DNA of 64,000 nt from Bradyrhizobium sp. SRL28 (GTDB taxonomy: Bacteria > Pseudomonadota > Alphaproteobacteria > Rhizobiales > Xanthobacteraceae): assembly GCF_018596315.1 (NCBI RefSeq), contig NZ_JAHEAG010000003.1:186001-250000 (forward strand), read 5' to 3'. The notes beneath the pieces were generated by a model, which had not been told where the DNA came from, searched no databases, and was given only the letters and a program-made list of their open reading frames with translations. Below, in pieces: positions 53,654 to 62,366 of the stretch; position 1 is the first letter of the stretch, and each line of letters starts with the position of its first letter. A program made the translations under genes and the position numbers.

Positions 53654-54957
53654 GTGACTCCCTGCCAAACATGAGGTCGTCGTTGCGGCGCCACATCTGG
53701 GCTGTTGCGACAATTTCGGTCATCTTGGTCATTGGCCTCGGCGGTTGGGCGACGACCATGGAATTTTCTGGTGCGGTAATCGCCTCCGGCCAACTTGTTG
53801 TCGAAACCAATGTAAAGAAGGTTCAGCATCCGACAGGGGGGGTGATCAGCGAACTGCGGGTTCGGGACGGTAGCGAAGTCCAAGCCGGGGACATCATCGC
53901 GCGGCTGGATGAGACGCAAACGCGGGCGAACCTGGCGATCGTGATCAAGGCACTTGATGATCTCGGAGCGCGCCAGGCACGCGAACAGGCTGAGCGGGAC
54001 GGGCTAGATCTCATCCGGTTTCCTCAATGGTTGCTCGATCGGATGGATGACCATAACGTTTCAGAAGCCGTCAACGGAGAGCAGAAGCAATTTGAGACGC
54101 GCCGCCTAGGCCGTACTGGCCAACGCTCCCAGTTGAAGGAACGTATTGTTCAACTGCATGAAGAGGCTGCGGGCTATGAGGCGCAGATAGGTTCAAAAGT
54201 TAAACAGGTTGAATGGATCACCAAAGAGCTTGAAGGCGTAAACAAGCTTTGGCGTCAGAACCTCATTCCTTACGCCCGCGTGACAAGTCTGGAGCGCGAG
54301 AAGGAACGCCTTGAAGGGGACCGCGGTCAACTGCTCGCATCGATTGCGCAATCCAAGGGAAAGATCGCTGAAATCGAAATCCAGATCTTACAGATCGACC
54401 AGGACATGCGCACCGAAGTCGGGAAGGATCTCGCCGACATTCGGGGAAAAATCGCGGAGTCAGTCGAAAAGAAAGTCGCGGCCGAGGATCAGCTCAAACG
54501 CGTCGATATTCGCGCACCACAGTCGGGTTATGTTCACCAGCTCTCCGTTCATACCGTCGGAGGCGTCGTCGCTCCAGGTGAGCAGATGATGCTGATCGTA
54601 CCCAGCGTCGACCTACTCAACGTGGAAGCCAAGGTTCAGTCCCAGGATGTCGACCAAGTCTATATCGGGCAGAAAGCAGTTTTGCGGTTCTCATCTTTCA
54701 GCCAAAGCACAACACCTGAATTGAATGGGTTGGTGCAGCAGATCTCGGCAGATGTAAGCGAGGATCAGAAAACCGGCGCTCGCTACTACACGCTTCGCAT
54801 AAGCATCCCCGAGAACGAGCTCAAGCGGTTGGGTAAGCTCAAGCTCATTCCGGGTATGCCTGTCGAAGCCTTTGTACAGACGACTCCGCGCACGGTGTTT
54901 TCGTTTCTTACCAAGTCGCTTGGCGACCAGATCGTGCTTGCCTTTCGTGAGAAGTAG
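53650..54957 (+). CDS. Type I secretion periplasmic adaptor (HlyD family)
   Basis: A 435-residue membrane-fusion protein with one N-terminal membrane helix (about residues 17-40) and the HlyD/PrtE order: lipoyl half (GGVISELRVRDGSEVQAGDI), a long coiled-coil hairpin (about residues 90-290), second lipoyl half (IRAPQSGYVHQLSVHTVGGV), and a C-terminal beta-barrel (VSEDQKTGARYYTLRISIPE). It links the ATPase to an outer-membrane TolC-type channel, which is not encoded nearby. It overlaps the ATPase gene (ATGA). Confidence 0.93.
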   Translation: MSDSLPNMRSSLRRHIWAVATISVILVIGLGGWATTMEFSGAVIASGQLVVETNVKKVQHPTGGVISELRVRDGSEVQAGDIIARLDETQTRANLAIVIKALDDLGARQAREQAERDGLDLIRFPQWLLDRMDDHNVSEAVNGEQKQFETRRLGRTGQRSQLKERIVQLHEEAAGYEAQIGSKVKQVEWITKELEGVNKLWRQNLIPYARVTSLEREKERLEGDRGQLLASIAQSKGKIAEIEIQILQIDQDMRTEVGKDLADIRGKIAESVEKKVAAEDQLKRVDIRAPQSGYVHQLSVHTVGGVVAPGEQMMLIVPSVDLLNVEAKVQSQDVDQVYIGQKAVLRFSSFSQSTTPELNGLVQQISADVSEDQKTGARYYTLRISIPENELKRLGKLKLIPGMPVEAFVQTTPRTVFSFLTKSLGDQIVLAFREK

Positions 54958-55129
54958 CAGTCCTTTTGCAACATATTAGAGGCGGCAGACCGGCACCAGG
55001 ATGGAAGTCAGAGTCTGGAATCGTGCTGAGGAGGCGCGCTTTGGTTCTCGGCTGCGGGGTTTACAATTCAACCTAGTAACGCTGCCCGTAGCCGGGCCTG
55101 CTCCGTCGCGCGCCCCCGCGGTCCCGGGA

Positions 55130-55165
55130 AAAACTAAGCCCGTCCCGGCGGTTAGACCGGGACGG
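55130..55165 (-). terminator. Stem-loop terminator downstream of hybrid kinase
   Basis: CCGTCCCGG (55140-55148) pairs with CCGGGACGG (55157-55165). On the minus strand it is followed by GGCTTAGTTTTT. It probably ends the hybrid kinase message. The gap 54958-55318 otherwise holds only GC-rich sequence with no gene. Confidence 0.5.
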
Positions 55166-55318
55166 TGAGTGAATTATAACAAAGTGGTTGCAGGGACCTG
55201 CAACCATATCAAATTGCTATTTGAGGCAGCGGCTTGAACGGGTCCATCAGTCGGCCGATCCGTGGGCAATATGAGAACCGAAACGCCAGCGACTAACTGG
55301 CTCTCGATCCGTCGCAAT

Positions 55319-56941
55319 CTACGTCTTATCGAGAATCTCCCTGATCTTTGCCGCCAGCAAAACCTGGGTGACGGGCTTTTGCAGCAGCGACACGCCGGCA
55401 TCCAGCCGGCCCTGATGCACGATCGCATCCCGCGAATATCCGGTCATGAACAGGACCCTCAGGCCGGATTGCCGGTGATGCAGTTGATCGGCCAGCTCGC
55501 GGCCGTTGAGGCCGGGCATTACGATGTCGGTCAGCAACAGATCGATCCGGAACGGACTGGCGTCGAACAGTGCCAGCGCGGCAGCTCCGTTCGCCGCCTC
55601 ACGAACCCGGTAGTTCAGGTCCTTTAACGTCTCGACCAGATAGGACCTCACATCGCATTCGTCCTCGACCACCAGGACGGTCTCGCTCCCCGAACTGCCG
55701 ACCAGGGGCGCCTCGCTCTGTCCGACGGTCTCGGGAGCGGCAGCGGCGCGGGGCAAGTAGATCCTGATTGTCGTTCCCTGCCCGACTTCGCTGGATATCT
55801 TGATCTCGCCGCCGGACTGCTTGACGAAGCCATAGGCCTGGCTCAATCCGAGGCCGGTGCCCTGCCCCGGTTGCTTGGTCGTGAAAAACGGGTCGAACGC
55901 TTTCTCCTGAACTTCCCGCGGCATTCCGGAACCGGTATCGCTCACGGCGACCAATACATATTGCCCGGCCGGCACACCTGCGTTCTGTTGCAGATAGCCC
56001 TCGTCGACAGAAACGTTGCTGGTCTCGATCGTCAGCTTGCCGCTGTTGGCCATCGCGCCCGAAATTTTGGCGTTCATGGCGTCCTTGGCGTTCACGACAA
56101 GATTGAGAATCGCCGCTTCCAGCTGGCTAGGGTCGACCTCGATCTGCCATAGGCCGGCTCCCTCCACGACTTCGAGCTCGACGTTCTCGCCCAGCGTACG
56201 CCTGAAGAAATCCGACATGCCGGCGATCAATTGACCGACGTTGGTCAGTTTGGGATCGAGCGGCTGCCTCCGCGCAAACGCCAGCAAGCGCTGCGTCAGC
56301 ATCGCCGCGCGCTGCGCGCCGTTCGCGGCGTTGGCGATCACGCGCGTCAGCCGTTCGCGGGTGGCATCGCTCCACGAGTGCAAACAGCGATCGGCGATCT
56401 CGAGATTGCCGCTGATGATGGTGAGCAAATTGTTGAAATCGTGCGCCACGCCGCCGGTCAATTGTCCGATCGCCTCCATCTTCTGCGACTGTCGCAGCAT
56501 GTCTTCGGCTTCGCGCCGGTACATGCCCTCCTGCGCCAGGGCGACTTCGGCCGCACGAAGCTGCGATGGCGAGGGCAGCGCGAGCACCTTCGGCAACAGC
56601 GGCCACAGCATCGCCGCGGTCACGATCGACGCCGCCGCGGTCATCGCCTTGACAATGCCTTCGATGCCATAGACCGGATACCAAAGCGTGATGATCGACA
56701 TAATGTGCCCGACGCCGCACGCCATGATGAACAGCGCGAACGCCCAGAACACCCATCCGAAATCCACATCGCGGCGCTTCGAGACGAAGATCGACAACGC
56801 AACGGGAATCGAAAAATAGGCGGAGGCAATAACCATATCCGACGCGACGTGGAGCCAGATCAACTGCGGTTCCCACAGCAGGCATATTCCGTGCGGTGCG
56901 AACATCGATGAATCGAGCAGACGTTCGAAGAAGGCCCACAT
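55319..56941 (-). CDS. Hybrid histidine kinase with ethylene-receptor-like sensor domain
   Basis: A 540-residue membrane kinase. Three N-terminal helices (about residues 20-120) match the ethylene-binding domain of plant ETR1 and cyanobacterial SynEtr1: ASDMVIASAYFSIP with Asp35, Tyr42, Ile45 and Pro46, and FIMACGVGHIMSIITLW with Ile72, Cys75 and His79. In ETR1 the equivalent Cys and His bind Cu(I), which binds ethylene. A HisKA domain follows (His167 in GGVAHDFNNLLTIISGNLE), then HATPase (DTGSGMPRE, GTGLGLSQAYGF) and a C-terminal receiver (ETVLVVEDECDVRSY, LLTDIVMPGLNG). There is no GAF domain between sensor and kinase. No separate regulator gene is adjacent, so output may be by phosphorelay. 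Confidence 0.9.
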   Translation of the reverse strand: MWAFFERLLDSSMFAPHGICLLWEPQLIWLHVASDMVIASAYFSIPVALSIFVSKRRDVDFGWVFWAFALFIMACGVGHIMSIITLWYPVYGIEGIVKAMTAAASIVTAAMLWPLLPKVLALPSPSQLRAAEVALAQEGMYRREAEDMLRQSQKMEAIGQLTGGVAHDFNNLLTIISGNLEIADRCLHSWSDATRERLTRVIANAANGAQRAAMLTQRLLAFARRQPLDPKLTNVGQLIAGMSDFFRRTLGENVELEVVEGAGLWQIEVDPSQLEAAILNLVVNAKDAMNAKISGAMANSGKLTIETSNVSVDEGYLQQNAGVPAGQYVLVAVSDTGSGMPREVQEKAFDPFFTTKQPGQGTGLGLSQAYGFVKQSGGEIKISSEVGQGTTIRIYLPRAAAAPETVGQSEAPLVGSSGSETVLVVEDECDVRSYLVETLKDLNYRVREAANGAAALALFDASPFRIDLLLTDIVMPGLNGRELADQLHHRQSGLRVLFMTGYSRDAIVHQGRLDAGVSLLQKPVTQVLLAAKIREILDKT

Positions 56942-57063
56942 GCCGTTCGTTCCTTAAAACGGGGATTCGAGCGACTCATACGACGACGAATCTACGGCGA
57001 GCCCACAACGTACAAGTGGACCCATCATTCGACTGCGCGTTGCGCGATCGGCGCAGCGGCCGC

Positions 57064-58374
57064 TCAAATCCAGTTCTGGAAGATCATCAGGCGGCTGAAC
57101 GTCGCCATCGAAGTGCTTATGAACGCGGCCGATATCGGCAACATTGCGGCAAAGCCGACAAAACCAACCGCAACATAGGCCCACAGCAGCCAACCGGGCA
57201 TGCCGCCGCGTTTCAAGGCATAGACCAGCGCAAAGCTCGCCGTGGTCGCCGCCGGAAGGTAGTAGTAAATGAACCCGAGCGTTCGCGGCAGCAACGCCCA
57301 TGCGAGGTATGTGCCGAAGAAGAACGCCAGTACCAGGAAGGCGTCGGCCCGCCGCGTCACGATCCAGTCGCGCAGGCAGATCGCGACCGCAATCAGCGCC
57401 GGCCACAGGATCAGCGGGTTCCCGAGAAAGACGACGGCGGCGATCCGGTCGTCGCCGATCTTGTCGAAGAGATACCAGACCGGGCGCACCAGGAACGGCC
57501 AGGACGGCCATGAACTCATATAGGTGTGGCCGGCGATCGCGGTCGTGGTGTTATCGCTGAAGATCCGCCGTTGCGCTTGCAGAATATCCGGGAACGAAAA
57601 TCCGTAGAGCGGAATGAACGTCGCAAGATAGACGGCCGCAGGAATCAGCACGAAGCAGATGGCGAAATGCCACCACCTGAAATCGGGCCAGAGATCAGGC
57701 CGGTACCAGTCATCGGGCCGGGCGTCGGCGAATTGGGTGCGCCAGTTCTGCATCAGGCGAATCACGGCGACGATGACGATGCAGACCGCGAGCACGAACA
57801 GCCCGCTCCACTTGCAGCCGATCGACAGGCCGAAGCCGATCCCGGCAAGCGCGAACCACACATGCGGCCGCTCTCTTCGAAAGCCATGCGTGAACGCCGC
57901 GATCGCGAACAGGCTGAAGGTGAGCGCGAAAATATCCAGCATCGCGATCCGCGATTGCACGAACAGCATCTGGTTGAAGAAGGCGAGCAGGCTCGCCGCA
58001 ATGGCCGGCCCTTGCGCCGCGAACAGCGCCAGGCCGCACAGATACACCGCGACGATCGCGAGCGATCCGAACAGTACGCCCGGATAGCGCCAGCCCAGCG
58101 GCCCGTCGCCGAACGAATGGATCGACAGCGCGATGAACTGCTTGGCGAGCGGCGGATGCATCGGATTGAGCATCGGTTCACGCATCACCGGCTCGAGCAT
58201 CTGCCGCGCCGCCGGCACGTAATGCACCTCGTCGAAATAGAATTTCTCCGGCGTGGTGACGCCGATCAGCATCGCGAAATGCGCGAGAACAAAGAGCACT
58301 GCCGCGACAATGCTTGCGCGCAACATTGAATTATGATTAACATAAGAAGATCGAGCTAATGGCTTCACGGACAA
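57064..58374 (-). CDS. Protein O-mannosyltransferase family (PMT/GT39)
   Basis: A 436-residue inner-membrane protein with about ten helices and GT39 motifs: the acidic pair in FYFDEVHYVPAARQ, the HPPLAKQFIAL loop, the QSRIAMLD block and GCKWSGLFVL. These enzymes move mannose from a polyprenyl-phosphate donor to Ser/Thr of translocated proteins. It is transcribed divergently from a FecR/barrel pair whose barrel carries a Ser/Thr-Pro stretch, a plausible acceptor. Start is uncertain: TTG at 58374, GTG at 58368 or ATG at 58326, none with a good ribosome binding site. Lipid glycosylation is an alternative. Confidence 0.85.
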   Translation of the reverse strand: MSVKPLARSSYVNHNSMLRASIVAAVLFVLAHFAMLIGVTTPEKFYFDEVHYVPAARQMLEPVMREPMLNPMHPPLAKQFIALSIHSFGDGPLGWRYPGVLFGSLAIVAVYLCGLALFAAQGPAIAASLLAFFNQMLFVQSRIAMLDIFALTFSLFAIAAFTHGFRRERPHVWFALAGIGFGLSIGCKWSGLFVLAVCIVIVAVIRLMQNWRTQFADARPDDWYRPDLWPDFRWWHFAICFVLIPAAVYLATFIPLYGFSFPDILQAQRRIFSDNTTTAIAGHTYMSSWPSWPFLVRPVWYLFDKIGDDRIAAVVFLGNPLILWPALIAVAICLRDWIVTRRADAFLVLAFFFGTYLAWALLPRTLGFIYYYLPAATTASFALVYALKRGGMPGWLLWAYVAVGFVGFAAMLPISAAFISTSMATFSRLMIFQNWI

Positions 58375-58571
58375 TCTGACAAGGAATCAGGGACTAGACG
58401 ACATTGCAGCAAAATTGAGTGTGACGGCTCCAGTTTTTTATGTCCATCGCATTGAACGCATTTCGCTTTCACAATCACTAACCAACGGGCGTGTGCGCCG
58501 CGCGAGTGATAATTCTGCCACATCGCCCGCGCGATCCGGCGCGATGCCGGGAATAATCGATCGGTTTTGAA

Positions 58572-59288
58572 ATGAATTTCTGTAATTGGTTTCGTTTGCT
58601 TTCTGCAATTGGTCTCGTAACGGCGTTGTTGAGTGCTTCCACACACGCGCAAACGCGCGTCGGCGAAGCAGCCGTCGTCAAGAATGAAGTGCTCCGCGTT
58701 GCCGGACCTTCGACCACCCAGATCAAGGTCGGCGATGGACTGGTCCGCGACGAAACCGTGCGCACCGGAATCGACAGCGCAACGCGGCTGGTGATGGCCG
58801 ACAGCACCAACCTCTCACTCGGACCCAACGCGACGCTCAAGCTCGACCGCACCGTTTTCGACGACGAGCATCACTATCGCGAAGTCGCGGTGCGCATGAC
58901 CTCGGGCGCATTTCGTTTCGTCACCGGCCATTCGGACAAGGCCGCCTACAAGATCACGACGCCGCTGGCGACCATTGGCGTGCGCGGCACCACGCTCGAT
59001 ATCCTGTCGCAGCGCGGCCAGACCATCGTCAACCTGCAGGACGGCGCGGCCTCGGTCTGCACGGTCAGCTTTGAATGCATCCAGCTCACCCGCCCCGGCG
59101 ACACCGCCATCATCACCTCGGGCGGCGGCGGCAGGTCGACGATCAAGAAGACCAACAACCCGCCATGGACCTTTGCCGCAACCTGCAGCGCCGCGGCAGG
59201 GCTTTGCAGCAAGACGCAGTATGCGGATGCGGCGCCCGTCATTGTCGATGACGGCAGCGATCCTACGGGCATGCTGTGCGGGCGCTAA
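58572..59288 (+). CDS. Exported FecR-domain protein
   Basis: A 238-residue protein with a signal peptide (ending STHAQTRVG) and a FecR domain. FecR features include VGDGLVRDETVRTGIDSATR, LVMADSTNLSLGPNATLKLD and ITTPLATIGVRGTTLDIL. The C-terminus has four Cys (VCTVSFEC, TCSAAAGLC). In many bacteria such proteins sit beside outer-membrane barrels and form surface assemblies rather than TonB signalling. It overlaps the barrel gene by 13 nt, so the two are coupled. Confidence 0.88.
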   Translation: MNFCNWFRLLSAIGLVTALLSASTHAQTRVGEAAVVKNEVLRVAGPSTTQIKVGDGLVRDETVRTGIDSATRLVMADSTNLSLGPNATLKLDRTVFDDEHHYREVAVRMTSGAFRFVTGHSDKAAYKITTPLATIGVRGTTLDILSQRGQTIVNLQDGAASVCTVSFECIQLTRPGDTAIITSGGGGRSTIKKTNNPPWTFAATCSAAAGLCSKTQYADAAPVIVDDGSDPTGMLCGR

Positions 59289-60403
59289 CCGTGGCAAATT
59301 TCATCCGCAGCGTTCTGTTATCCGCAACGCTCATTGTCGCGCTGCTCGCGACGCAATCGTCGGCGGCATGGGCGCAGTCACCATCGCCCTCCCCGTCGCC
59401 AACGCCGAGCCCATCCCCCACGCCAACGCCAACGCCGTCGCCTTCGCCTTCGCCTTCCCCGACGCCAAGCCCCACATCGACACCAACCAACAACGCGCCA
59501 CCAGTGGCCGGACCCGGTTCGAACGCCGGATCGATCAACGACCTGGCCGGACAGCGCTTCAACCAGATGATCACCAACCGCGTGCTCGGCAACGTGCTGC
59601 TGGGGGTCAACGAGCAGGTCAATTGCAATGATTGCGTCAGCGCGTTCGGTTCAGCGGGTTCGTTCTCAGCCGGCATTCACGGCCGCAAGAACCTGACGCC
59701 CAATTTGTCGCTGCTCGCCGGCATCGCCTATGCCCAGTACAATGAAGGCGGCTACCGCGTCACCAGTTCGCCGATCGGCGCGTTCGCACTGCGCTACGAT
59801 TTCGTCGACTGGGGATCATCGCGGCCGTTCTTCGATATCGGCACGATCCTGTCGCCATTCCAGAAGGTGCGCTATTCGCGCAGCTACACGACAAGCCTCG
59901 GCGCGGTGTCGCTCGAAAGTTCGACCACGAGCGAGAATTACGCCGTCTATGGCCGCGCCGGCTGGATGAGCCGACTGTCGCCGCGCGATGAGGTGGCGGC
60001 TTCCGTCGAGGTCTGGCAGCTATGGCAGCGGGTAAAGGGCTACATGGACCCCACCACAGCCTTCAATCCGTTCGACGCCTCGATCGCCACGGGCACCGAT
60101 CGCACCACCCTCGTCAAGGTCGGCGGACAGTGGACGCATCTGTTCGGCTCAAGCGTCGAAGCCAACATCAACGGCGGATGGGTGCAGTCCTTCGGGACGC
60201 GATCCGGCATCGTCGCCAGCGTGACCGGCGACGGCACGATCGTGCCAACGATCGGCAATCAGGGCTGGTTCGAATATGGCGGCCGGCTCGGCTTCCGTAT
60301 CACCAAGGGCTGGGTCGCCGACCTCTTCCTCAACGGCACCGCCGGTCCGCAACCGGTCGGCAACACGCTTCACGGCGGCGTGGGGTTGCGGGTCAGCTAT
60401 TAG
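59276..60403 (+). CDS. Outer-membrane beta-barrel protein with Ser/Thr-Pro linker
   Basis: A 375-residue protein with a signal peptide (ending SSAAWAQ) and residues 35-71 made almost entirely of (Ser/Thr)-Pro repeats (SPSPSPSPTPSPSPTPTPTP...). A linker with a CNDC pair follows, and then a barrel whose last strand ends in aromatic VGLRVSY, typical of an autotransporter-type barrel. Blocks include FDIGTILSPFQKVRYSRSYT and GWFEYGGRLGFRITKGWVAD. The start is GTG at 59276 or the in-frame GTG at 59291. The Ser/Thr-Pro segment suggests an exposed, possibly glycosylated stalk. Proline-rich DNA at about 59378-59488 is low-complexity. Confidence 0.85.
   Translation: MRALTVANFIRSVLLSATLIVALLATQSSAAWAQSPSPSPSPTPSPSPTPTPTPSPSPSPSPTPSPTSTPTNNAPPVAGPGSNAGSINDLAGQRFNQMITNRVLGNVLLGVNEQVNCNDCVSAFGSAGSFSAGIHGRKNLTPNLSLLAGIAYAQYNEGGYRVTSSPIGAFALRYDFVDWGSSRPFFDIGTILSPFQKVRYSRSYTTSLGAVSLESSTTSENYAVYGRAGWMSRLSPRDEVAASVEVWQLWQRVKGYMDPTTAFNPFDASIATGTDRTTLVKVGGQWTHLFGSSVEANINGGWVQSFGTRSGIVASVTGDGTIVPTIGNQGWFEYGGRLGFRITKGWVADLFLNGTAGPQPVGNTLHGGVGLRVSY
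59378..59488. repeat. Low-complexity (Ser/Thr)-Pro coding repeat
   Basis: About 110 bp of repeated CC(C/G)TCGCC/ACGCC-type units encode the alternating Ser/Thr-Pro stalk of the barrel protein. Such repeats can change length by slippage. Confidence 0.7.
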
Positions 60404-60409
60404 GTGGGT

Positions 60410-60504
60410 GTAGGGTGGGCAAAGGCGCTTTGCGCCGTGCCCACCATCTCTCGGTAGATTGTCATCGTGAATGGTGGGCACGCTGCCGCTTTGCCCACCC
60501 TACG
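60410..60504. repeat. Palindromic repeat (GTAGGGTGGGCAAAG family)
   Basis: GTAGGGTGGGCAAAGGCG at the left is inverted as GCTTTGCCCACCCTACG at the right, with CGTGCCCACCAT and ATGGTGGGCACG as inner arms. It is the second copy of the element at 12099-12181. Confidence 0.75.
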
Positions 60505-60513
60505 AAACCGGCG

Positions 60514-61002
60514 CTACGCCGCGCTCTTGCCTTCATAGGCGTGCTTCAGCCCTTCGATATCGAGCTTGACCATGCCCAGCATCGCCTGCATGGCGCGCTG
60601 CGCGCCGGCTTTATCCGCGCCGCCGACATATTCGACCAGCACCGTCGGCACGATCTGCCAGGACACGCCGTAGCGATCCTTCAGCCAGCCACAATGTTCG
60701 GCCTTGCCGCCATTAGCCAGTAGTGCGTCCCAGAGTCGGTCGACCTCGGCCTGATCGGCGCAGTCGATCTTGAAGGAGACCGCGTGCGTGTATTCCATCT
60801 TCATGCCGCCGTTCAGCGCCATGTAACTCTGGCCGGCCAGCGTGAAGTCGACCACCAGCACGGTACCGGCCTTTCCGGCAGGGCCGTCGATGGGATTGCG
60901 CTGGATCTTCTCGATCCTGGAATCCGGCAGCAGCGAAACGTAGAGGTTCGCGGCCTCCTCGGCCTCACCGCTAAACCACAGACAGGGAGAAATCTTGGAC
61001 AT
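60514..61002 (-). CDS. VOC-family protein (PhnB-like)
   Basis: A 162-residue protein of the PhnB/3-dmu-9_3-mt branch of the glyoxalase/VOC superfamily. It starts ISPCLWFSGEAEEAANLYVS, and contains VDFTLAGQSYMALNGGMKME and a C-terminal helix DKAGAQRAMQAMLGMVKLDI. The last motif is typical of proteins annotated as PhnB-like; the substrate is unknown. It follows another VOC gene on the same strand, 33 nt apart. Confidence 0.88.
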   Translation of the reverse strand: MSKISPCLWFSGEAEEAANLYVSLLPDSRIEKIQRNPIDGPAGKAGTVLVVDFTLAGQSYMALNGGMKMEYTHAVSFKIDCADQAEVDRLWDALLANGGKAEHCGWLKDRYGVSWQIVPTVLVEYVGGADKAGAQRAMQAMLGMVKLDIEGLKHAYEGKSAA

Positions 61003-61035
61003 CGGGAGAACTCCGGGTTGCGACTGGTTGAACGA

Positions 61036-61461
61036 TCAGGCGGTGGCCGGCTGTGCAGCGGTTGCGGCCGCGACATCCATCCACATCACTTCCCAGTGGT
61101 GACCGTCCGGATCCTCGAAGCTGCGGCCATACATGAAGCCGTAATCCTGCTTCGGGCCCGGATCGGCGCCGCCGCCCGCGCCTTGCGCCTTGCCGACCAT
61201 ATCGTCCACCGCGTCGCGGCCGTCGGCAGACAGGCAGATCAGGACCTGGCTGGTGGCCTTGGCATCGGCGATCTTCTTCGAGGTGAATTGCCGATACTTA
61301 TCGTGGGTCAGCAGCATCACGTAGATGCTCTCGGAAAACACCATGCAGGACGCCGTGTCGTCGGAGAACTGCGGGTTCTTTTCGCCGCCGATCGCCTGGT
61401 AGAAGGCGGTGGAACGGGCGAGATCGCTAACCGGCAGGTTGACGAAGATCATTTTGGCCAT
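61036..61461 (-). CDS. VOC-family glyoxalase-like protein
   Basis: A 141-residue VOC protein with 'FVNLPVSDLARSTAFYQAIG', YVMLLTHDKYRQFTSKKIAD and the C-terminal FEDPDGHHWEVMWMDV that carries a usual Glu metal ligand. It belongs to the glyoxalase/bleomycin-resistance/dioxygenase superfamily; no reaction can be assigned. AAAGGAACC precedes the start. It lies next to the PhnB-like gene and downstream of an enoyl-CoA hydratase gene. Confidence 0.87.
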   Translation of the reverse strand: MAKMIFVNLPVSDLARSTAFYQAIGGEKNPQFSDDTASCMVFSESIYVMLLTHDKYRQFTSKKIADAKATSQVLICLSADGRDAVDDMVGKAQGAGGGADPGPKQDYGFMYGRSFEDPDGHHWEVMWMDVAAATAAQPATA

Positions 61462-61589
61462 AATCAGGTTCCTTTCGAGGGGGTTCGAGCCAAGGACGAA
61501 CCCGCGGAGACGGATCCGACATCCCTTTTCAAATTTTTTTCAGGCGGGGAAACGGCGTGCCGTCGCCGGCATCCGGCGGCGAATGGACG

Positions 61590-62327
61590 CTATTTGCCTT
61601 TGAAGTCGGGCTTGCGCTTTTCGGCGAACGCCTTGACGCCTTCCTTGAGGTCTTCGCTGTCCCTGATGACATCGAGCAGCCGGCGGACCTCGGCAACGCC
61701 TTCCAGTGGCCCCTTGGGCATGGCGTCGCGGGCAAGTTTCTTCAGTGCGCGGACCACCAGCGGCGCATTGGCGGCAATTTTCGCGGCCATCTCCTGGGCG
61801 AGTGCGACATGCTGTCCCTTCGGCGCGACCTTGTTCACGAAGCCGATCTGGTAAGCGCGCTCCGCCGACATTTCCTCGCCGACCAGCAGAAACTCCATGG
61901 CGATCTTGTGCGGCATCCGCGCCATCACCGAGGAGATGCCGCCGGCGGTGGTGCCGATCTTGCCCTCGGGGTAGATGAAGCGTGTGGTCTCCGACGCCAC
62001 GCACATGTCGGCCATCTGCACCAGCACGAAGGCGCCGCCGACGACCCATCCGGATGTCGCGGCAATGACCGGCTTGTCGAGTTCGACGCCAAGGCCAGGC
62101 ACCGCGTGCCACATGTTGACGGGGAGATCCCTGACGTCGGCGCCGACCGAAAAATATTTCTCTTCGGATGACGCAAGCACCGCAACGCGGTCGTCGCTTT
62201 CGTGAAAGCGGAGCCAGGCTTCGCGCAGTTCATCGCACAGGGCGTTGTTGAGCGCATTGTGCGCCGACGCGCGATCCATGGTGATGGTAGCGACGTGGCC
62301 CACGCTCTCATAGCGAACAAGCGTCAT
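61590..62327 (-). CDS. Enoyl-CoA hydratase/isomerase family protein
   Basis: A 245-residue crotonase-fold protein. It has MDRASAHNALNNALCDELRE, the oxyanion region FSVGADVRDL, AATSGWVVGGAFVLVQMADM and FIYPEGKIGTTAGGISSVMA. The second oxyanion glycine is in place, but the usual catalytic Glu of hydratases is not obvious, so the activity may differ (isomerase, decarboxylase or hydrolase). GGGGGAG lies 4 nt before the ATG. Confidence 0.88.
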   Translation of the reverse strand: MTLVRYESVGHVATITMDRASAHNALNNALCDELREAWLRFHESDDRVAVLASSEEKYFSVGADVRDLPVNMWHAVPGLGVELDKPVIAATSGWVVGGAFVLVQMADMCVASETTRFIYPEGKIGTTAGGISSVMARMPHKIAMEFLLVGEEMSAERAYQIGFVNKVAPKGQHVALAQEMAAKIAANAPLVVRALKKLARDAMPKGPLEGVAEVRRLLDVIRDSEDLKEGVKAFAEKRKPDFKGK

Positions 62328-62366
62328 GGTACTCCCCCGACATCCGCACGATGGCGGCCTTTGTTA

